Assembly: GCA_002840685.1 (NCBI GenBank)
Contig: PHBU01000014.1
Coordinates: forward strand, 62,001-126,000
DNA: 64,000 nucleotides
From: Chloroflexi bacterium HGW-Chloroflexi-6
Lineage (GTDB): Bacteria > Chloroflexota > Anaerolineae > Anaerolineales > Villigracilaceae
Direction: 5' to 3'
The translations under genes were made by a program, and so were the position numbers. The notes under the pieces are model-generated. The model had not been told where the DNA came from, made no database searches, and saw only the letters and a list, made by a program, of their open reading frames with translations. The stretch's first letter is position 1, and each line of letters starts with the position of its first letter. Shown one piece after another: positions 24,649 through 33,028 of the stretch.

Positions 24649-26490
24649 ATGTGTGGCATAGTAGGTTACATCGGGCCGCGTGATGCGACACCGATTGTTT
24701 TGAATGGCTTAAAACGCCTTGAGTATCGTGGTTATGATTCTGCGGGTGTGGCCGTTGTCAATGACGGCAAGATCGAGATTCGGCGCGATGCCGGCAAACT
24801 GGGACGATTGGCCGACCTGGTCAGCCAGTCACCGATCAGCGGATCGCCGGGGGTCGGGCATACCCGCTGGGCAACGCACGGCGCTCCCAGCGCCCGTAAC
24901 GCCCACCCGCACCTGGGCGCGACCGGCAAGGTGGTCGTCGTCCACAACGGGATCGTGGAAAATTACCTGGAATTGAAAGATGAACTGGTCAGTGAGGGGG
25001 TAACCTTCAACTCGGACACCGATACCGAGACCATCGTCCATCTTGTAGAGCACCACCAGGCCAGCGGGCTGGGGCTGGTCGAGGCCGCCCGCAAAACTTT
25101 CAGTCAGATCCAGGGTGCGCACGGGATCGTGCTGCTCTCTGCCGACGAACCCGATAAAATGGTCTGCGCCCGCATCGGCAACGCCGGGGGCGTGGTACTC
25201 GGCCTGGGTGAAGGGGAAAACTTCATCGCATCAGACATCCCGGCCATATTGGAACACACCCGCCGGGTGATCTTTCTCGAATCGGGTCAGATGGCCATCG
25301 TAACGAAAGACAGCATCCGGGTTGAGACGCTGCGCGGCGAGGAACTCAAACCGCAGATCCACGCTGTCGCGTGGGACCCGGTTGCCGCCGAAAAAGGCGA
25401 ATTCCGCCATTTTATGCAAAAAGAGATCCACGAACAGGTGCGGGCGCTGACCGACACCCTGGCCGGACGGGTCGATTTTGACCACGGCAAAATCCGCCTG
25501 CCGGAATTAAACCTGACGCCCGAACTGGCCAAACGCATTCAGAAAATCTATATTACTGCTTGCGGCACCGCCGCCTATGCCGGAATGGTCGGTAAAACAC
25601 TGATCGAGGCGATCGCGCGCGTGCCGGTCGAGGTGGTGATCGGCTCCGAATTCCGCTACAGCGACCCGATCGTGGATGAAAACACGGTCGTGCTGGCGAT
25701 TTCACAGTCGGGCGAGACAGCCGATACGCTGGCGGCGATGGAAGAGGGACGCAAGAAGGGCGCGACCGTCTGGAGCATCGTCAACGCGATCGGCTCGCAG
25801 GCCATGCGCGTGGCGGACGGGTATATCTCGATGCAGACCGGGCCGGAAATTGGCGTGGCTTCGACCAAGGCTTTCACTGCCCCGCTGGTGGACCAGTACA
25901 TGCTGGCGATCCTGCTGGCTGACCTGCGCGGGACTCTGGACGAAAAGACCCGCCGCGCGCTGGTCGCCGATCTGCGCCTGGTCCCAGACCTGGTGGGCCG
26001 CGCGATGAACCGCGAGGCGGAAGTGGAGAAGGTGGCCTTCGCGCTCAAAGACATCCGTGACTGCCTGTACCTGGGGCGCGGCATCAATATGCCGATTGCC
26101 TACGAGGGCGCGCTCAAGCTGAAAGAGATTTCGTACATCCACGCCGAGGGTTACCCGGCCGGCGAGATGAAGCATGGACCGATCGCGCTGATCGACGAGA
26201 CCATGCCGGTGGTCTGCATTACGCCGCAAGACCCCTGGCACGAGAAGATGATCAGCCAGATCCAGCAAGCCAAGGCCCGCGGCGGGACAGTCATTGCCGT
26301 GGCGACTGAAGGCGACGCGTTGGTGGCCGAAATGGCCGACCACGTGCTGTGGGTGCCGGCCGCTCCGTGGATGCTCAGCCCGCTGGTGACGGTCATCCCG
26401 CTGCAGCTGCTGGCCTATCACATCGCCACCATCCGCGGGTTGGATGTGGATCAGCCGCGCAACCTGGCAAAGAGCGTGACGGTGGAGTAA
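24649..26490 (+). CDS. glmS: Glutamine-fructose-6-phosphate aminotransferase (isomerising)
   Basis: Makes glucosamine-6-phosphate from fructose-6-phosphate and glutamine, the entry to UDP-GlcNAc and so the substrate supply for MurA nearby. The 613-residue enzyme has the N-terminal glutaminase with Cys2 (MCGIVGYIG) and RWATHGAPSARNAHPH, then two SIS isomerase domains (ITACGTAAYAGMVGK, AISQSGETADTLAA, and GRGINMPIAYEGALKLKEI in parts) and the terminal QPRNLAKSVTVE. The start follows GGAGG. Expression is likely controlled by the ribozyme just upstream. Confidence 0.97.
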   Translation: MCGIVGYIGPRDATPIVLNGLKRLEYRGYDSAGVAVVNDGKIEIRRDAGKLGRLADLVSQSPISGSPGVGHTRWATHGAPSARNAHPHLGATGKVVVVHNGIVENYLELKDELVSEGVTFNSDTDTETIVHLVEHHQASGLGLVEAARKTFSQIQGAHGIVLLSADEPDKMVCARIGNAGGVVLGLGEGENFIASDIPAILEHTRRVIFLESGQMAIVTKDSIRVETLRGEELKPQIHAVAWDPVAAEKGEFRHFMQKEIHEQVRALTDTLAGRVDFDHGKIRLPELNLTPELAKRIQKIYITACGTAAYAGMVGKTLIEAIARVPVEVVIGSEFRYSDPIVDENTVVLAISQSGETADTLAAMEEGRKKGATVWSIVNAIGSQAMRVADGYISMQTGPEIGVASTKAFTAPLVDQYMLAILLADLRGTLDEKTRRALVADLRLVPDLVGRAMNREAEVEKVAFALKDIRDCLYLGRGINMPIAYEGALKLKEISYIHAEGYPAGEMKHGPIALIDETMPVVCITPQDPWHEKMISQIQQAKARGGTVIAVATEGDALVAEMADHVLWVPAAPWMLSPLVTVIPLQLLAYHIATIRGLDVDQPRNLAKSVTVE

Positions 26491-26513
26491 ATGGTAATTG
26501 GTGAGTGGTGATT

Positions 26514-26550
26514 AAAAGGCCTTCTTCCAAACTGGGAGAAGGCCTTTTTT
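26514..26550 (+). terminator. Terminator after glmS
   Basis: AAAAGGCCTTCT and AGAAGGCCTTTTTT form a 12-bp stem with an 11-base loop and a T-run. Confidence 0.85.
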
Positions 26551-26661
26551 AAATTAAATACAGAATTTTGAAAAGAGTAACGAATAACTAGTGACGATGG
26601 TAAGTATTTTTGGTATAGTAATTAGAATCCTTCTAAAATTACTTGAACTTGTGTGATAACT

Positions 26662-27204
26662 ATGCCAAATAAAAGTAAGAGCATATCTGATGATGAACTA
26701 TATGCCAGTTCACGATTTTTTGTATACCATGTCAAAATGTATGTTGAAACATTGATTTGGCTTAAAGAACACCCCAGACCAGAAAATTGGGATACAGTTC
26801 GAAATGCAATTCTTGAGGATCACCTCGTTCACGCACGTGTTCTCATAAATTTCATTAGCGGACCTTCAGCGAAGAATAAGCCAAGAAATACCGACGTGTT
26901 TGCTACGAATTATTTTTACGAATCTATTAACATTTTTGCTCCTATACCTGACCCCTTTTTAATTAACCAAGCAAAAAATATTGGCGGCCAATTAGTTCAC
27001 CTCACAATAAACTCCACAAAGTTAAAAAGTGAACAAGAATGGCCTATATATGAGATTGCGAATAAGCTAATTCTTGCGCTAAAAGAATTCCTAAGAGTTG
27101 TCCCTGAAACCAAGCTTACAGAAAACATTAAAAACGAAAGCTTGCTTTTATTGGAGAATTTATTCATTCCCCCAATTCATTATTTAGAAAAGCCATCAAC
27201 TTGA
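26662..27204 (+). CDS. AT-rich protein of unknown function
   Basis: A 180-residue soluble protein that I do not recognise. It is mostly helical, with no signal peptide, membrane segment or catalytic motif. Notable features are an N-terminal FFVYHVKMYVETLIWL helix, a central DHLVHARVLINF helix containing two His, and a C-terminal run of acidic helices. Base composition is much more AT-rich than the flanking genes and matches the island at 3.3-6.6 kb, suggesting transfer. A GTG in frame lies three codons upstream, but ATG 26662 is the simpler start; no strong ribosome site precedes it. It is a single gene bounded by terminators on both sides. Confidence 0.7.
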   Translation: MPNKSKSISDDELYASSRFFVYHVKMYVETLIWLKEHPRPENWDTVRNAILEDHLVHARVLINFISGPSAKNKPRNTDVFATNYFYESINIFAPIPDPFLINQAKNIGGQLVHLTINSTKLKSEQEWPIYEIANKLILALKEFLRVVPETKLTENIKNESLLLLENLFIPPIHYLEKPST

Positions 27205-27221
27205 TGGTATTTTCACTGTTT

Positions 27222-27257
27222 AAAAAGTATCCTGCAAATATTTGCAGGATACTTTTT
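27222..27257. terminator. Perfect palindromic bidirectional terminator
   Basis: Two 18-base arms (AAAAAGTATCCTGCAAAT and complement) are directly adjacent, giving T-runs on both strands between convergent genes. Confidence 0.85.
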
Positions 27258-27277
27258 AAAATCAGCTAACCAAACAA

Positions 27278-28525
27278 TCAACCCATCGAAACAGCCATCA
27301 CATCATAGTAAGTTCCCGCGCCGAAGCCGTCGAAAAGAACGTGGTCACCGGGGTTGATTTCCTGCAATTGGCGCAGGAAGGCGATCGCGCACGAAGCGGC
27401 GCTAACGTTGCCAAAATCGTGCAGCAGCCAGGGCATCGGGATCTGGACACCTTCCTTGAGCAATTGCTTGGCCTTGAGCAGGTTGATCTTGTAGTTGGCA
27501 TGGTGGGCGATCGCAACATTGATCTCGCGCCCAGACTGGCCGAGTTTTTCCATCAGCGCCTGGTACTGCAAATGAACATCGGTCACGACTTCGACGCCGC
27601 TGCGCACGAAGAGCTTGACCATACCCATCAGCCCGGCCATGACGATCGGCAGGCCATCTTGCGGCTCGTGCATCATCCCGGCCACGCGGATGTGGCTGGA
27701 ACCAGCCTGTGAAACTTCCAGAAGCGATTTGCCGGGGGCCATTTCTTTCGAATGCGGGTAATACATGCGCACCTGAAGCAGGCCTTCCTGATCGTAGTTT
27801 TCGTGACTGCGGCCGGCCAGCAGTTTCATATTTTCACCCGGCACAACCCCAAACAAACCCATGCCATTGCCGAACAACTGCAAAGCGTTCTTGTCACGGG
27901 CGTGGCTGGTGAAGCGGCTGAGGCCTTCGATGCCGCCAACCAGAACCTTCTTCCCGGCCAGTTCTTCGGCTACATTCATTTGCCCGGGCACAGCCAGGTC
28001 GGGATTAATCGCCAGATTCAGGGCACCCATCGAGCCATCGCAGGCCTTATGGACACTGACCTTGAGGGCGTCTTCACGCATTCCAGCGCGCCGGGCAATC
28101 TGGGCCACGTAATCTTCCGAAACCGGGGCACTCATCCCGACCAGCAACCCATCCACATCGCCCAGCTCCCAGCCGTTGGCCTGGGCCGCGGCGCGGATAA
28201 GGCGCGCGCCGACCTCCAGTTCCAGCTCAAGGTGATCGGCTGCGCTCAAATCCGGTACATGGTGTCGGTGCTGAAAACCCAGCTCGCTGAGGTTCATCAC
28301 ATCCGATTCGGGCAGTTCCGCACCCAGGCGAGTTCCGACAAATTCGGGCAAAGCCTGGTTGTTGAAATTCTCGCCCCAGGCGCCATACGCGCCGCCCAAT
28401 CCGAGGGCCTTATTGGTTACACGCTCAATACCAATCTTGATGCCCTGAGCGATGGGCAAAATTTCACTTTCAACGTTGGGCCGCTCGTAAAACGAGGGCA
28501 GTTCCTGCTGGATATTTTCACTCAT
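27278..28525 (-). CDS. 3-oxoacyl-ACP synthase III-like (KAS III) protein
   Basis: A 415-residue thiolase-fold condensing enzyme. The Cys-His-Asn triad is visible: SVHKACDGSMGALNLAI (Cys), IAHHANYKINL (His) and DFGNVSAASCAIAFL (Asn). It is about 90 residues longer than standard FabH, mostly through an N-terminal extension and an insert after the first half, so it is probably a specialised KAS III for acyl-chain or secondary-metabolite initiation rather than the housekeeping FabH. The ATG at 28525 follows CAAGGAGACAAA. No ACP or other fatty-acid gene is adjacent. Confidence 0.85.
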   Translation of the reverse strand: MSENIQQELPSFYERPNVESEILPIAQGIKIGIERVTNKALGLGGAYGAWGENFNNQALPEFVGTRLGAELPESDVMNLSELGFQHRHHVPDLSAADHLELELEVGARLIRAAAQANGWELGDVDGLLVGMSAPVSEDYVAQIARRAGMREDALKVSVHKACDGSMGALNLAINPDLAVPGQMNVAEELAGKKVLVGGIEGLSRFTSHARDKNALQLFGNGMGLFGVVPGENMKLLAGRSHENYDQEGLLQVRMYYPHSKEMAPGKSLLEVSQAGSSHIRVAGMMHEPQDGLPIVMAGLMGMVKLFVRSGVEVVTDVHLQYQALMEKLGQSGREINVAIAHHANYKINLLKAKQLLKEGVQIPMPWLLHDFGNVSAASCAIAFLRQLQEINPGDHVLFDGFGAGTYYDVMAVSMG

Positions 28526-28679
28526 TTTGTCTCCTTGGGCTTGCCTGTCCCGAAACATTTTATTTGTCGATAGTCCGGGCGCAAGGCTTCTTACATTAGT
28601 ATGGACATTACAACCCCATCCAAAGCAAGGGGGTTCTCAAAAAAACAGGGAATTTTCTTCATGCCGCTGCTCGGGCATG

Positions 28680-28685
28680 TATAAT
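28680..28685 (+). promoter_or_regulatory. -10 box of the squalene-cyclase-like gene
   Basis: TATAAT ends 6 bases before ATG 28692 with no ribosome site in between, pointing to a leaderless transcript. Confidence 0.5.
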
Positions 28686-28691
28686 TATTTC

Positions 28692-29621
28692 ATGGAGACA
28701 ACATCAGAAACCATCCGATGGCTTTTGCAAGGGGATCCGGCGATTCGCTGGCAGGTTTTACGCGATCTGTGCGATGCACCCGCCGAGATATACGTAACAG
28801 AACGCGCCCACGTTGCCAATCAGGGTTGGGGCGCACAGTTGTTGGCCAGGCAAGATGCAGACGCTCATTGGGGCGGCGGCATTTACTCGCCAAAATGGAA
28901 AAGCACCACCTATACCCTGCTCGTGCTGCGCCAGTTGGGGCTGCCGCCTGAAAATCCGCAGGCTCTGCGCGGCTGTGAGAAATTCTTCTTCCGCGGGCTG
29001 GAAAAAGATGGCGGCATCAATTTTTGGAAAAGCTTCCAGCACAGCGAAACCTGCATTAACGGAATGCTGCTAGCGCTGCTCTCCTACTTCCGCTTTCCCG
29101 ATGAACGTATCCACAGCGTGGCAGCGTTCCTGTTGCGCGAACAAATGCCTGATGGCGGCTGGAATTGCGAACGGATCAAGGGCGCCACACACGCCTCGTT
29201 CCATACCACCATTTCGGTGCTCGAAGGGCTGGATGAGTACGGAGCGCGCTACCCCGAAAACCTGTCCGCCGTTATCGAAGCCCGGGCCAAAGCCCACGAG
29301 TTTCTCTTGCAGCACCGCCTGTATCAATCGCACCGGACCGGCGAGCCAGCCGACTACCAGATGACCCTGATGCATTTCCCACCGCGCTGGCGCTACGACT
29401 TCCTGCGCGGCCTCGATTACTTCCAGCGCATAAATGCGCCAAAAGATGAGCGCATGAAGGATGCCATCGAGCTGCTGCCAGCCAAACAAAACGCAGACGG
29501 AACCTGGCCGCTCAATGCCCCCTGGCCCGGACTGGTTTACTTTCACATGGAAGAGACCGGAAAACCCAGCCGCTGGAACACGCTGCGCGCCTTGCGCGTG
29601 CTAAAATGGTGGCATTCTTAA
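28692..29621 (+). CDS. Squalene cyclase / prenyltransferase alpha-barrel-like protein
   Basis: A 309-residue protein built of repeated helix pairs with Gly-Trp turns (ADAHWGGGIYSPKW, MPDGGWNCERIKG, QNADGTWPLN), as in the alpha/alpha toroid of squalene-hopene cyclases and prenyltransferases. It is half the length of a true squalene-hopene cyclase, and no DxDD acid motif is visible, so cyclase activity is doubtful; substrate binding or an unknown lyase or hydrolase role is possible. The start is the ATG at 28692 just after the -10 box. The dCMP deaminase gene follows 15 bases downstream. Confidence 0.75.
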   Translation: METTSETIRWLLQGDPAIRWQVLRDLCDAPAEIYVTERAHVANQGWGAQLLARQDADAHWGGGIYSPKWKSTTYTLLVLRQLGLPPENPQALRGCEKFFFRGLEKDGGINFWKSFQHSETCINGMLLALLSYFRFPDERIHSVAAFLLREQMPDGGWNCERIKGATHASFHTTISVLEGLDEYGARYPENLSAVIEARAKAHEFLLQHRLYQSHRTGEPADYQMTLMHFPPRWRYDFLRGLDYFQRINAPKDERMKDAIELLPAKQNADGTWPLNAPWPGLVYFHMEETGKPSRWNTLRALRVLKWWHS

Positions 29622-29636
29622 ACTCAGGAGAACTCT

Positions 29637-30059
29637 ATGCGCCCCGATTGGGATTCGTACTTCATGAAAATCGCATCTGCTGTTTCCGAACGTTCCACCT
29701 GTGACCGGGCTTTCGTTGGCAGCGTCCTGGTGCGCGACAAACGCATCCTGACCAGCGGCTTCAACGGCTCGCCCGCCGGACAGGAACACTGCGACGAGGC
29801 CGGCCACCTGATCGTGGATGGGCACTGCGTCCGCACCATACACGCCGAAACCAATGCCATTATCCAGGCCGCCCTGCACGGCGTCTCGACCAAAGGCTCG
29901 ACCTGTTATGTCACTCATTTTCCGTGCATCAACTGCACCAAAGTGCTGATCAACGCCGGTATTACCCGCATTGTCTATGGTGAAGCCTACCGGCTGGATG
30001 AGAATGCGCTTGAATTTCTAAAGAAAGCCAACATCGAAGTAGTTGCCTTCAGTAAATAG
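29637..30059 (+). CDS. dCMP deaminase / ComEB-like cytidine deaminase family protein
   Basis: A 140-residue zinc deaminase converting dCMP to dUMP for dTMP synthesis. The zinc ligands and proton shuttle are His69-Ala-Glu71 and PCINC (Cys97, Cys100). The extra Cys/His-rich segment EHCDEAGHLIVDGHC matches the second zinc site of the dCMP deaminase branch. The start follows CAGGAGAACTCT. It is likely co-transcribed with the upstream gene and ends at a strong terminator. Confidence 0.92.
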   Translation: MRPDWDSYFMKIASAVSERSTCDRAFVGSVLVRDKRILTSGFNGSPAGQEHCDEAGHLIVDGHCVRTIHAETNAIIQAALHGVSTKGSTCYVTHFPCINCTKVLINAGITRIVYGEAYRLDENALEFLKKANIEVVAFSK

Positions 30060-30094
30060 AAAGATGGCCCGGCTTTTTTAGCCGGGCCATCTTT
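30060..30094. terminator. Bidirectional terminator
   Basis: AAAGATGGCCCGGCT, loop TTTTT, then AGCCGGGCCATCTTT. It lies between the deaminase gene and the convergent lipoprotein gene. Confidence 0.85.
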
Positions 30095-30115
30095 CAAAAC
30101 TCAACAGCAACAGAA

Positions 30116-30733
30116 TTACTGGCTAACAAAACGCAAGGTCAGGGCAATTTGCTCAACCAGTTCCAGATCGCCTTCGCCTGCCAGGGTCAGGTAGCGATCG
30201 TCCAACGGGGTGAGCAGGAAGAAGGCACGGTTTTGTTCCGCAGTCTCAACAATAAAAACCCGAACTGGCTGGCCGTTGTCAAGGATCCACTCTTCAGAGG
30301 AAAGAACCGTAAAGCCAGAGGCTTCCCAGGCCGTCTGACGTACTTCCACATAAGCGGCCAGATCGTTGTGAGGCTCCCATAGATTGATCAACAAAGTAAC
30401 AGTCGTTGAGTTATCTGGCGAACTCATTACGGTCTGGGTGGCGCGGTCACCGATCACCATGGGCTCGCCGATCGTCCAGGTTGCGGGTAAATCCATCAAC
30501 AGGTTAATCTCGGCATTTTCATAAGTGACCGATTCCATCGGCAGGGCAGGAACCTTGCTGGCCGGCTTTTCGGTGGGGAGAGGTTCCGGGGCTATGGGCT
30601 GCTCGGTTGGTGTACTCGCAACCGGGGCTGGTAAGGTGGCCGCTTCGGACGAGGCGCTCACAATCGGCAGACAAGCCGAAAACAACAGACTGGCAATCAC
30701 AAGCGAAAACAAGGGGAAAAATTTGGGTGTCAT
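30116..30733 (-). CDS. Lipoprotein of unknown function (PsbP-like pattern)
   Basis: A 205-residue lipoprotein with signal peptide ending LLFSACLP, a Pro/Glu/Thr-rich linker (about residues 25-60) and a 140-residue domain (DLPATWTIGEP, TVTLLINLW, FFLLTPLDDRYLTLAGEGD). The strand pattern, including a W after the first strand and a terminal LVEQIALTLRF helix, resembles PsbP-like/DUF1795 domains found in exported proteins. The start follows ATAGGAGTATATAAA. Its function is unknown. Confidence 0.75.
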   Translation of the reverse strand: MTPKFFPLFSLVIASLLFSACLPIVSASSEAATLPAPVASTPTEQPIAPEPLPTEKPASKVPALPMESVTYENAEINLLMDLPATWTIGEPMVIGDRATQTVMSSPDNSTTVTLLINLWEPHNDLAAYVEVRQTAWEASGFTVLSSEEWILDNGQPVRVFIVETAEQNRAFFLLTPLDDRYLTLAGEGDLELVEQIALTLRFVSQ

Positions 30734-30799
30734 TTTATATACTCCTATAGTTGGTTTGACCCCACAATGACGCCGGCCAGCAAGGTTATGTTCCTCAAG

Positions 30800-30838
30800 A
30801 ATCAAAAACAGGAGCGCAAATGGCTCCTGTTTTTGATT
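30800..30838 (-). terminator. Terminator after the second lipoprotein gene
   Basis: AATCAAAAACAGGAGC and its complement form a 16-bp stem with T-rich flanks. It lies between two same-strand lipoprotein genes, so they are separate transcripts. Confidence 0.8.
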
Positions 30839-30853
30839 CTCATTGGTAAAAGT

Positions 30854-31351
30854 TTACATATCTTCAAAACGAATGGTGACATTCACCGAGCCGCTGCCCA
30901 GATCAACCGCCTGGATGACTATCGCCTTGCCGCTTTCATGACCATCGAAGACAATGCTAAAGGTTGTATCGGTAATTGCAGTGTTGATCTCGCGTTCAGT
31001 GTATCCTTCGGCCGCGAACGAATCGCGATAAAACGCCAGAGACTCTTCAATGGACAAACTGGTCTGGAAAGAGATCATTCCGCCGCCCAGATCATAACCG
31101 TTCGAGGCGTCGTCAGGGACGGGGAACTCGGTCTCAAATCCCAGATCGGCTGACGGAGCAGATTCTTCCGCCTCACTGGGCTCTTCAACTTCCTGCTCCT
31201 GGGTTGGTTCCGGCGCTTCGGGCAGGGATTCTTCTTCCATGGGGGCGGCTGGTTCGGGGGTAGCCTCGCTACCCACTGCCAGGGCCTGGCAGGCCAGCGA
31301 GGCCAGCACCAGAACAGAAAGTACAAGTAAGAAACGGACAGAACGGGTCAT
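30854..31351 (-). CDS. Small lipoprotein of unknown function
   Basis: A 165-residue lipoprotein with signal ending LASLACQA, an acidic Glu/Pro linker (EESLPEAPEPTQEQEVEEP) and a ~90-residue C-terminal domain (ISFQTSLSIEESLAFYRDSF, TFSIVFDGHESGKAIVIQAV). The helix SIEESLAFYRDSFAAEGY followed by strands is typical of small exported domains with a ferredoxin-like fold; I cannot name it. The start follows AAAGGAGAAG. Confidence 0.75.
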   Translation of the reverse strand: MTRSVRFLLVLSVLVLASLACQALAVGSEATPEPAAPMEEESLPEAPEPTQEQEVEEPSEAEESAPSADLGFETEFPVPDDASNGYDLGGGMISFQTSLSIEESLAFYRDSFAAEGYTEREINTAITDTTFSIVFDGHESGKAIVIQAVDLGSGSVNVTIRFEDM

Positions 31352-31435
31352 TTTCACAACTTCTCCTTTGGGAAATCGAATAAGAATCATTTTAGCAATA
31401 AAGACCCCTCATTCAATCCACCCAATGGGGGATTT

Positions 31436-32068
31436 TTACGATAACAAGGCAAACAGGCAAATTGGCAGGCCGCGCTCATTGCGTTCCAGTTTGGCCAGCT
31501 GTATCACCGGGTGTGACAGTTGCCGTTCCATCAGAGACTTATCCATCAGACAGAGAGCCGGGTGATCAGCAATGATCGCTGCATACGGGCACTGTCCAAG
31601 GATCAGGCGCGGCCCGGCCGCGTGCGCCTCCCAATGGGACTGATAATGCATCTGGTTCAGGGTTTCAACGGTAGCCGCCAACCGCCGGGTAATGTGAGTG
31701 GAGCGGTCCGCGGGCGGGTTCGGCGAAATCCGCTCGGCCAGGCGGCGCAAAAAGGCGGGCCGCTCCGCTTCGGGCAGAGAATCGATAAATTCGCCCAGCA
31801 ATATCGAAGAAAGCGCGGACAAGTTGTCACCCAACGCCAGACGGCTAAGACAATAAATTTTATATGGGCGCCCACGCGCGCCATCCATCCGCAGCCCGCC
31901 AACTTCCACCAGGCCATCGGCCAGCAAGCGTGATAGATGATGGCGAATGTTGGCAGGCGTCACTCGCAGGGCTTTGCCCAGCTCAACTGAGGTGGCGCTG
32001 GTTTGCTTGCGCAAATAGTTCAATATTTTTTGACGGGAATTGGTTTTTTGCAGGGTGACATTTGTCAT
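31436..32068 (-). CDS. SufR-like Fe-S-responsive transcriptional regulator
   Basis: A 210-residue DNA-binding regulator. Residues 10-75 form a winged helix (RQKILNYLRKQTSATSVELG, VTPANIRHHLSRLLADGLVE). The C-terminal part has three cysteines, Cys160, Cys173 and Cys204, in GQCPYAAIIADHPALC and LPICLF. The first pair is 13 apart, as in cyanobacterial SufR, whose cysteines ligate an Fe-S cluster; the third is 31 further (28 in SufR). It is divergent from iscX-nuoB-nuoCD-nuoI, all Fe-S-related. Its promoter and that of iscX share one inverted repeat, so it probably senses cluster status and represses both directions (inference). Confidence 0.82.
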   Translation of the reverse strand: MTNVTLQKTNSRQKILNYLRKQTSATSVELGKALRVTPANIRHHLSRLLADGLVEVGGLRMDGARGRPYKIYCLSRLALGDNLSALSSILLGEFIDSLPEAERPAFLRRLAERISPNPPADRSTHITRRLAATVETLNQMHYQSHWEAHAAGPRLILGQCPYAAIIADHPALCLMDKSLMERQLSHPVIQLAKLERNERGLPICLFALLS

Positions 32069-32101
32069 GAGTTTTTCACTTTGCGATTTATGAAAACATA
32101 T

Positions 32102-32145
32102 ATTATCATAATTACGTTGACCGGAGTCAATGGTAAAGATATAAT
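32102..32145. promoter_or_regulatory. Divergent promoters and shared operator, regulator / iscX-nuo
   Basis: On the plus strand TTGACC (32117-32122), a 17-base spacer and TATAAT (32140-32145) form a near-consensus promoter starting about 6 bases before the iscX ATG. On the minus strand TTGACT (32130-32125), 17 bases and GATAAT (32107-32102) form the regulator promoter. The two -35 boxes are the two arms of an inverted repeat, TTGAC-CGGA-GTCAA (32117-32130), a natural operator that would block both promoters at once. Confidence 0.75.
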
Positions 32146-32157
32146 TTTCACAATCGT

Positions 32158-32376
32158 ATGGCTGACCCGCTCAATTGGGATTCCACCTTTGCAATTGCAC
32201 TGGCCTTAAAAACTATCCATCCGCGAGTTGACTTTGAAAAGGTCTCTCTCGGGGATATCTATCGCTGGACAATCGCTCTGGAAAGTTTCGAAGATGACCC
32301 GGCCCTGGCCAACGATGAAATTTTGTCTGCCATCTACCAAGATTGGTTCGAGGAGACGCTTAATGACCCCAAATGA
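32158..32376 (+). CDS. iscX: Fe-S assembly protein IscX
   Basis: A 72-residue IscX family protein (DUF528). The family pattern [31 protein letters not shown] and [21 protein letters not shown] is clear. IscX is a small acidic adaptor of the cysteine desulfurase IscS that modulates iron delivery to Fe-S assembly. It is the first gene after the SufR-like operator and its end overlaps the nuoB start by 14 bases, so it is tied to production of the cluster-rich complex I subunits. Other isc genes are not in this window. Confidence 0.88.
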   Translation: MADPLNWDSTFAIALALKTIHPRVDFEKVSLGDIYRWTIALESFEDDPALANDEILSAIYQDWFEETLNDPK

Positions 32377-33019
32377 ACTCAATACACCCGGTTATGACAT
32401 TCCAGACGATCTGAAAAATGTTGTAGCCATCACGACGCTCGATAAGATTTACAACTTCGGGCGGCGTTCATCGCTCTGGCCGATGATGTTCGGCCTGGCT
32501 TGCTGCGCTATCGAAATGATCGCGGCCCAGGCTTCCCGTTACGATCTGGCGCGCTTCGGCATGGAAGTTATGCGCCCCAGCCCGCGCCAATGCGATGTCA
32601 TGCTGGTGGCCGGAACCGTGACCAAGAAGATGCTACCGGCCATCGTCCGCCTGTACAACCAGATGGCCGAACCGAAGTATGTTGTCTCGATGGGCGCCTG
32701 CGCTTCAGGCGGCGGACCTTTCAAGGAAGGCTACAACGTTGTCGCCGGGATCGACAAATACCTGCCGGTCGATGTCTACGTTCCGGGCTGCCCGCCCACC
32801 CCGCAGGCCCTCGTCTACGGCCTGATCAAACTCCAGGAAAAAATCGACAAGCAGTCGATCAAGACCGTGCGCTGGTACCAAAAAGGCGCAGATTCGGTCG
32901 AAGTGCCGATCCCGATGCTCGGACCAGACCTGATCGACCCACGGCGCATCCCCGAGATCAAAGCCAAAGCCGCCGAGCTGGCCAATCCGCCGGCCCCGGT
33001 GGAAGAAAGCGCCGCATAG
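32363..33019 (+). CDS. nuoB: NADH-quinone oxidoreductase subunit B
   Basis: A 218-residue complex I subunit holding the terminal N2 [4Fe-4S] cluster. The ligands are visible as the adjacent pair Cys47-Cys48 ([10 protein letters not shown]), Cys113 ([12 protein letters not shown]) and Cys143 ([11 protein letters not shown]). I chose ATG 32363 because the earlier frame lies inside iscX; the site GAGGAGACGCTTA precedes it. A C-terminal extension rich in Ala/Pro/Glu is present. It is the second gene of the iscX operon. Confidence 0.96.
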   Translation: MTPNELNTPGYDIPDDLKNVVAITTLDKIYNFGRRSSLWPMMFGLACCAIEMIAAQASRYDLARFGMEVMRPSPRQCDVMLVAGTVTKKMLPAIVRLYNQMAEPKYVVSMGACASGGGPFKEGYNVVAGIDKYLPVDVYVPGCPPTPQALVYGLIKLQEKIDKQSIKTVRWYQKGADSVEVPIPMLGPDLIDPRRIPEIKAKAAELANPPAPVEESAA

Positions 33020-33028
33020 GAGACCGCC

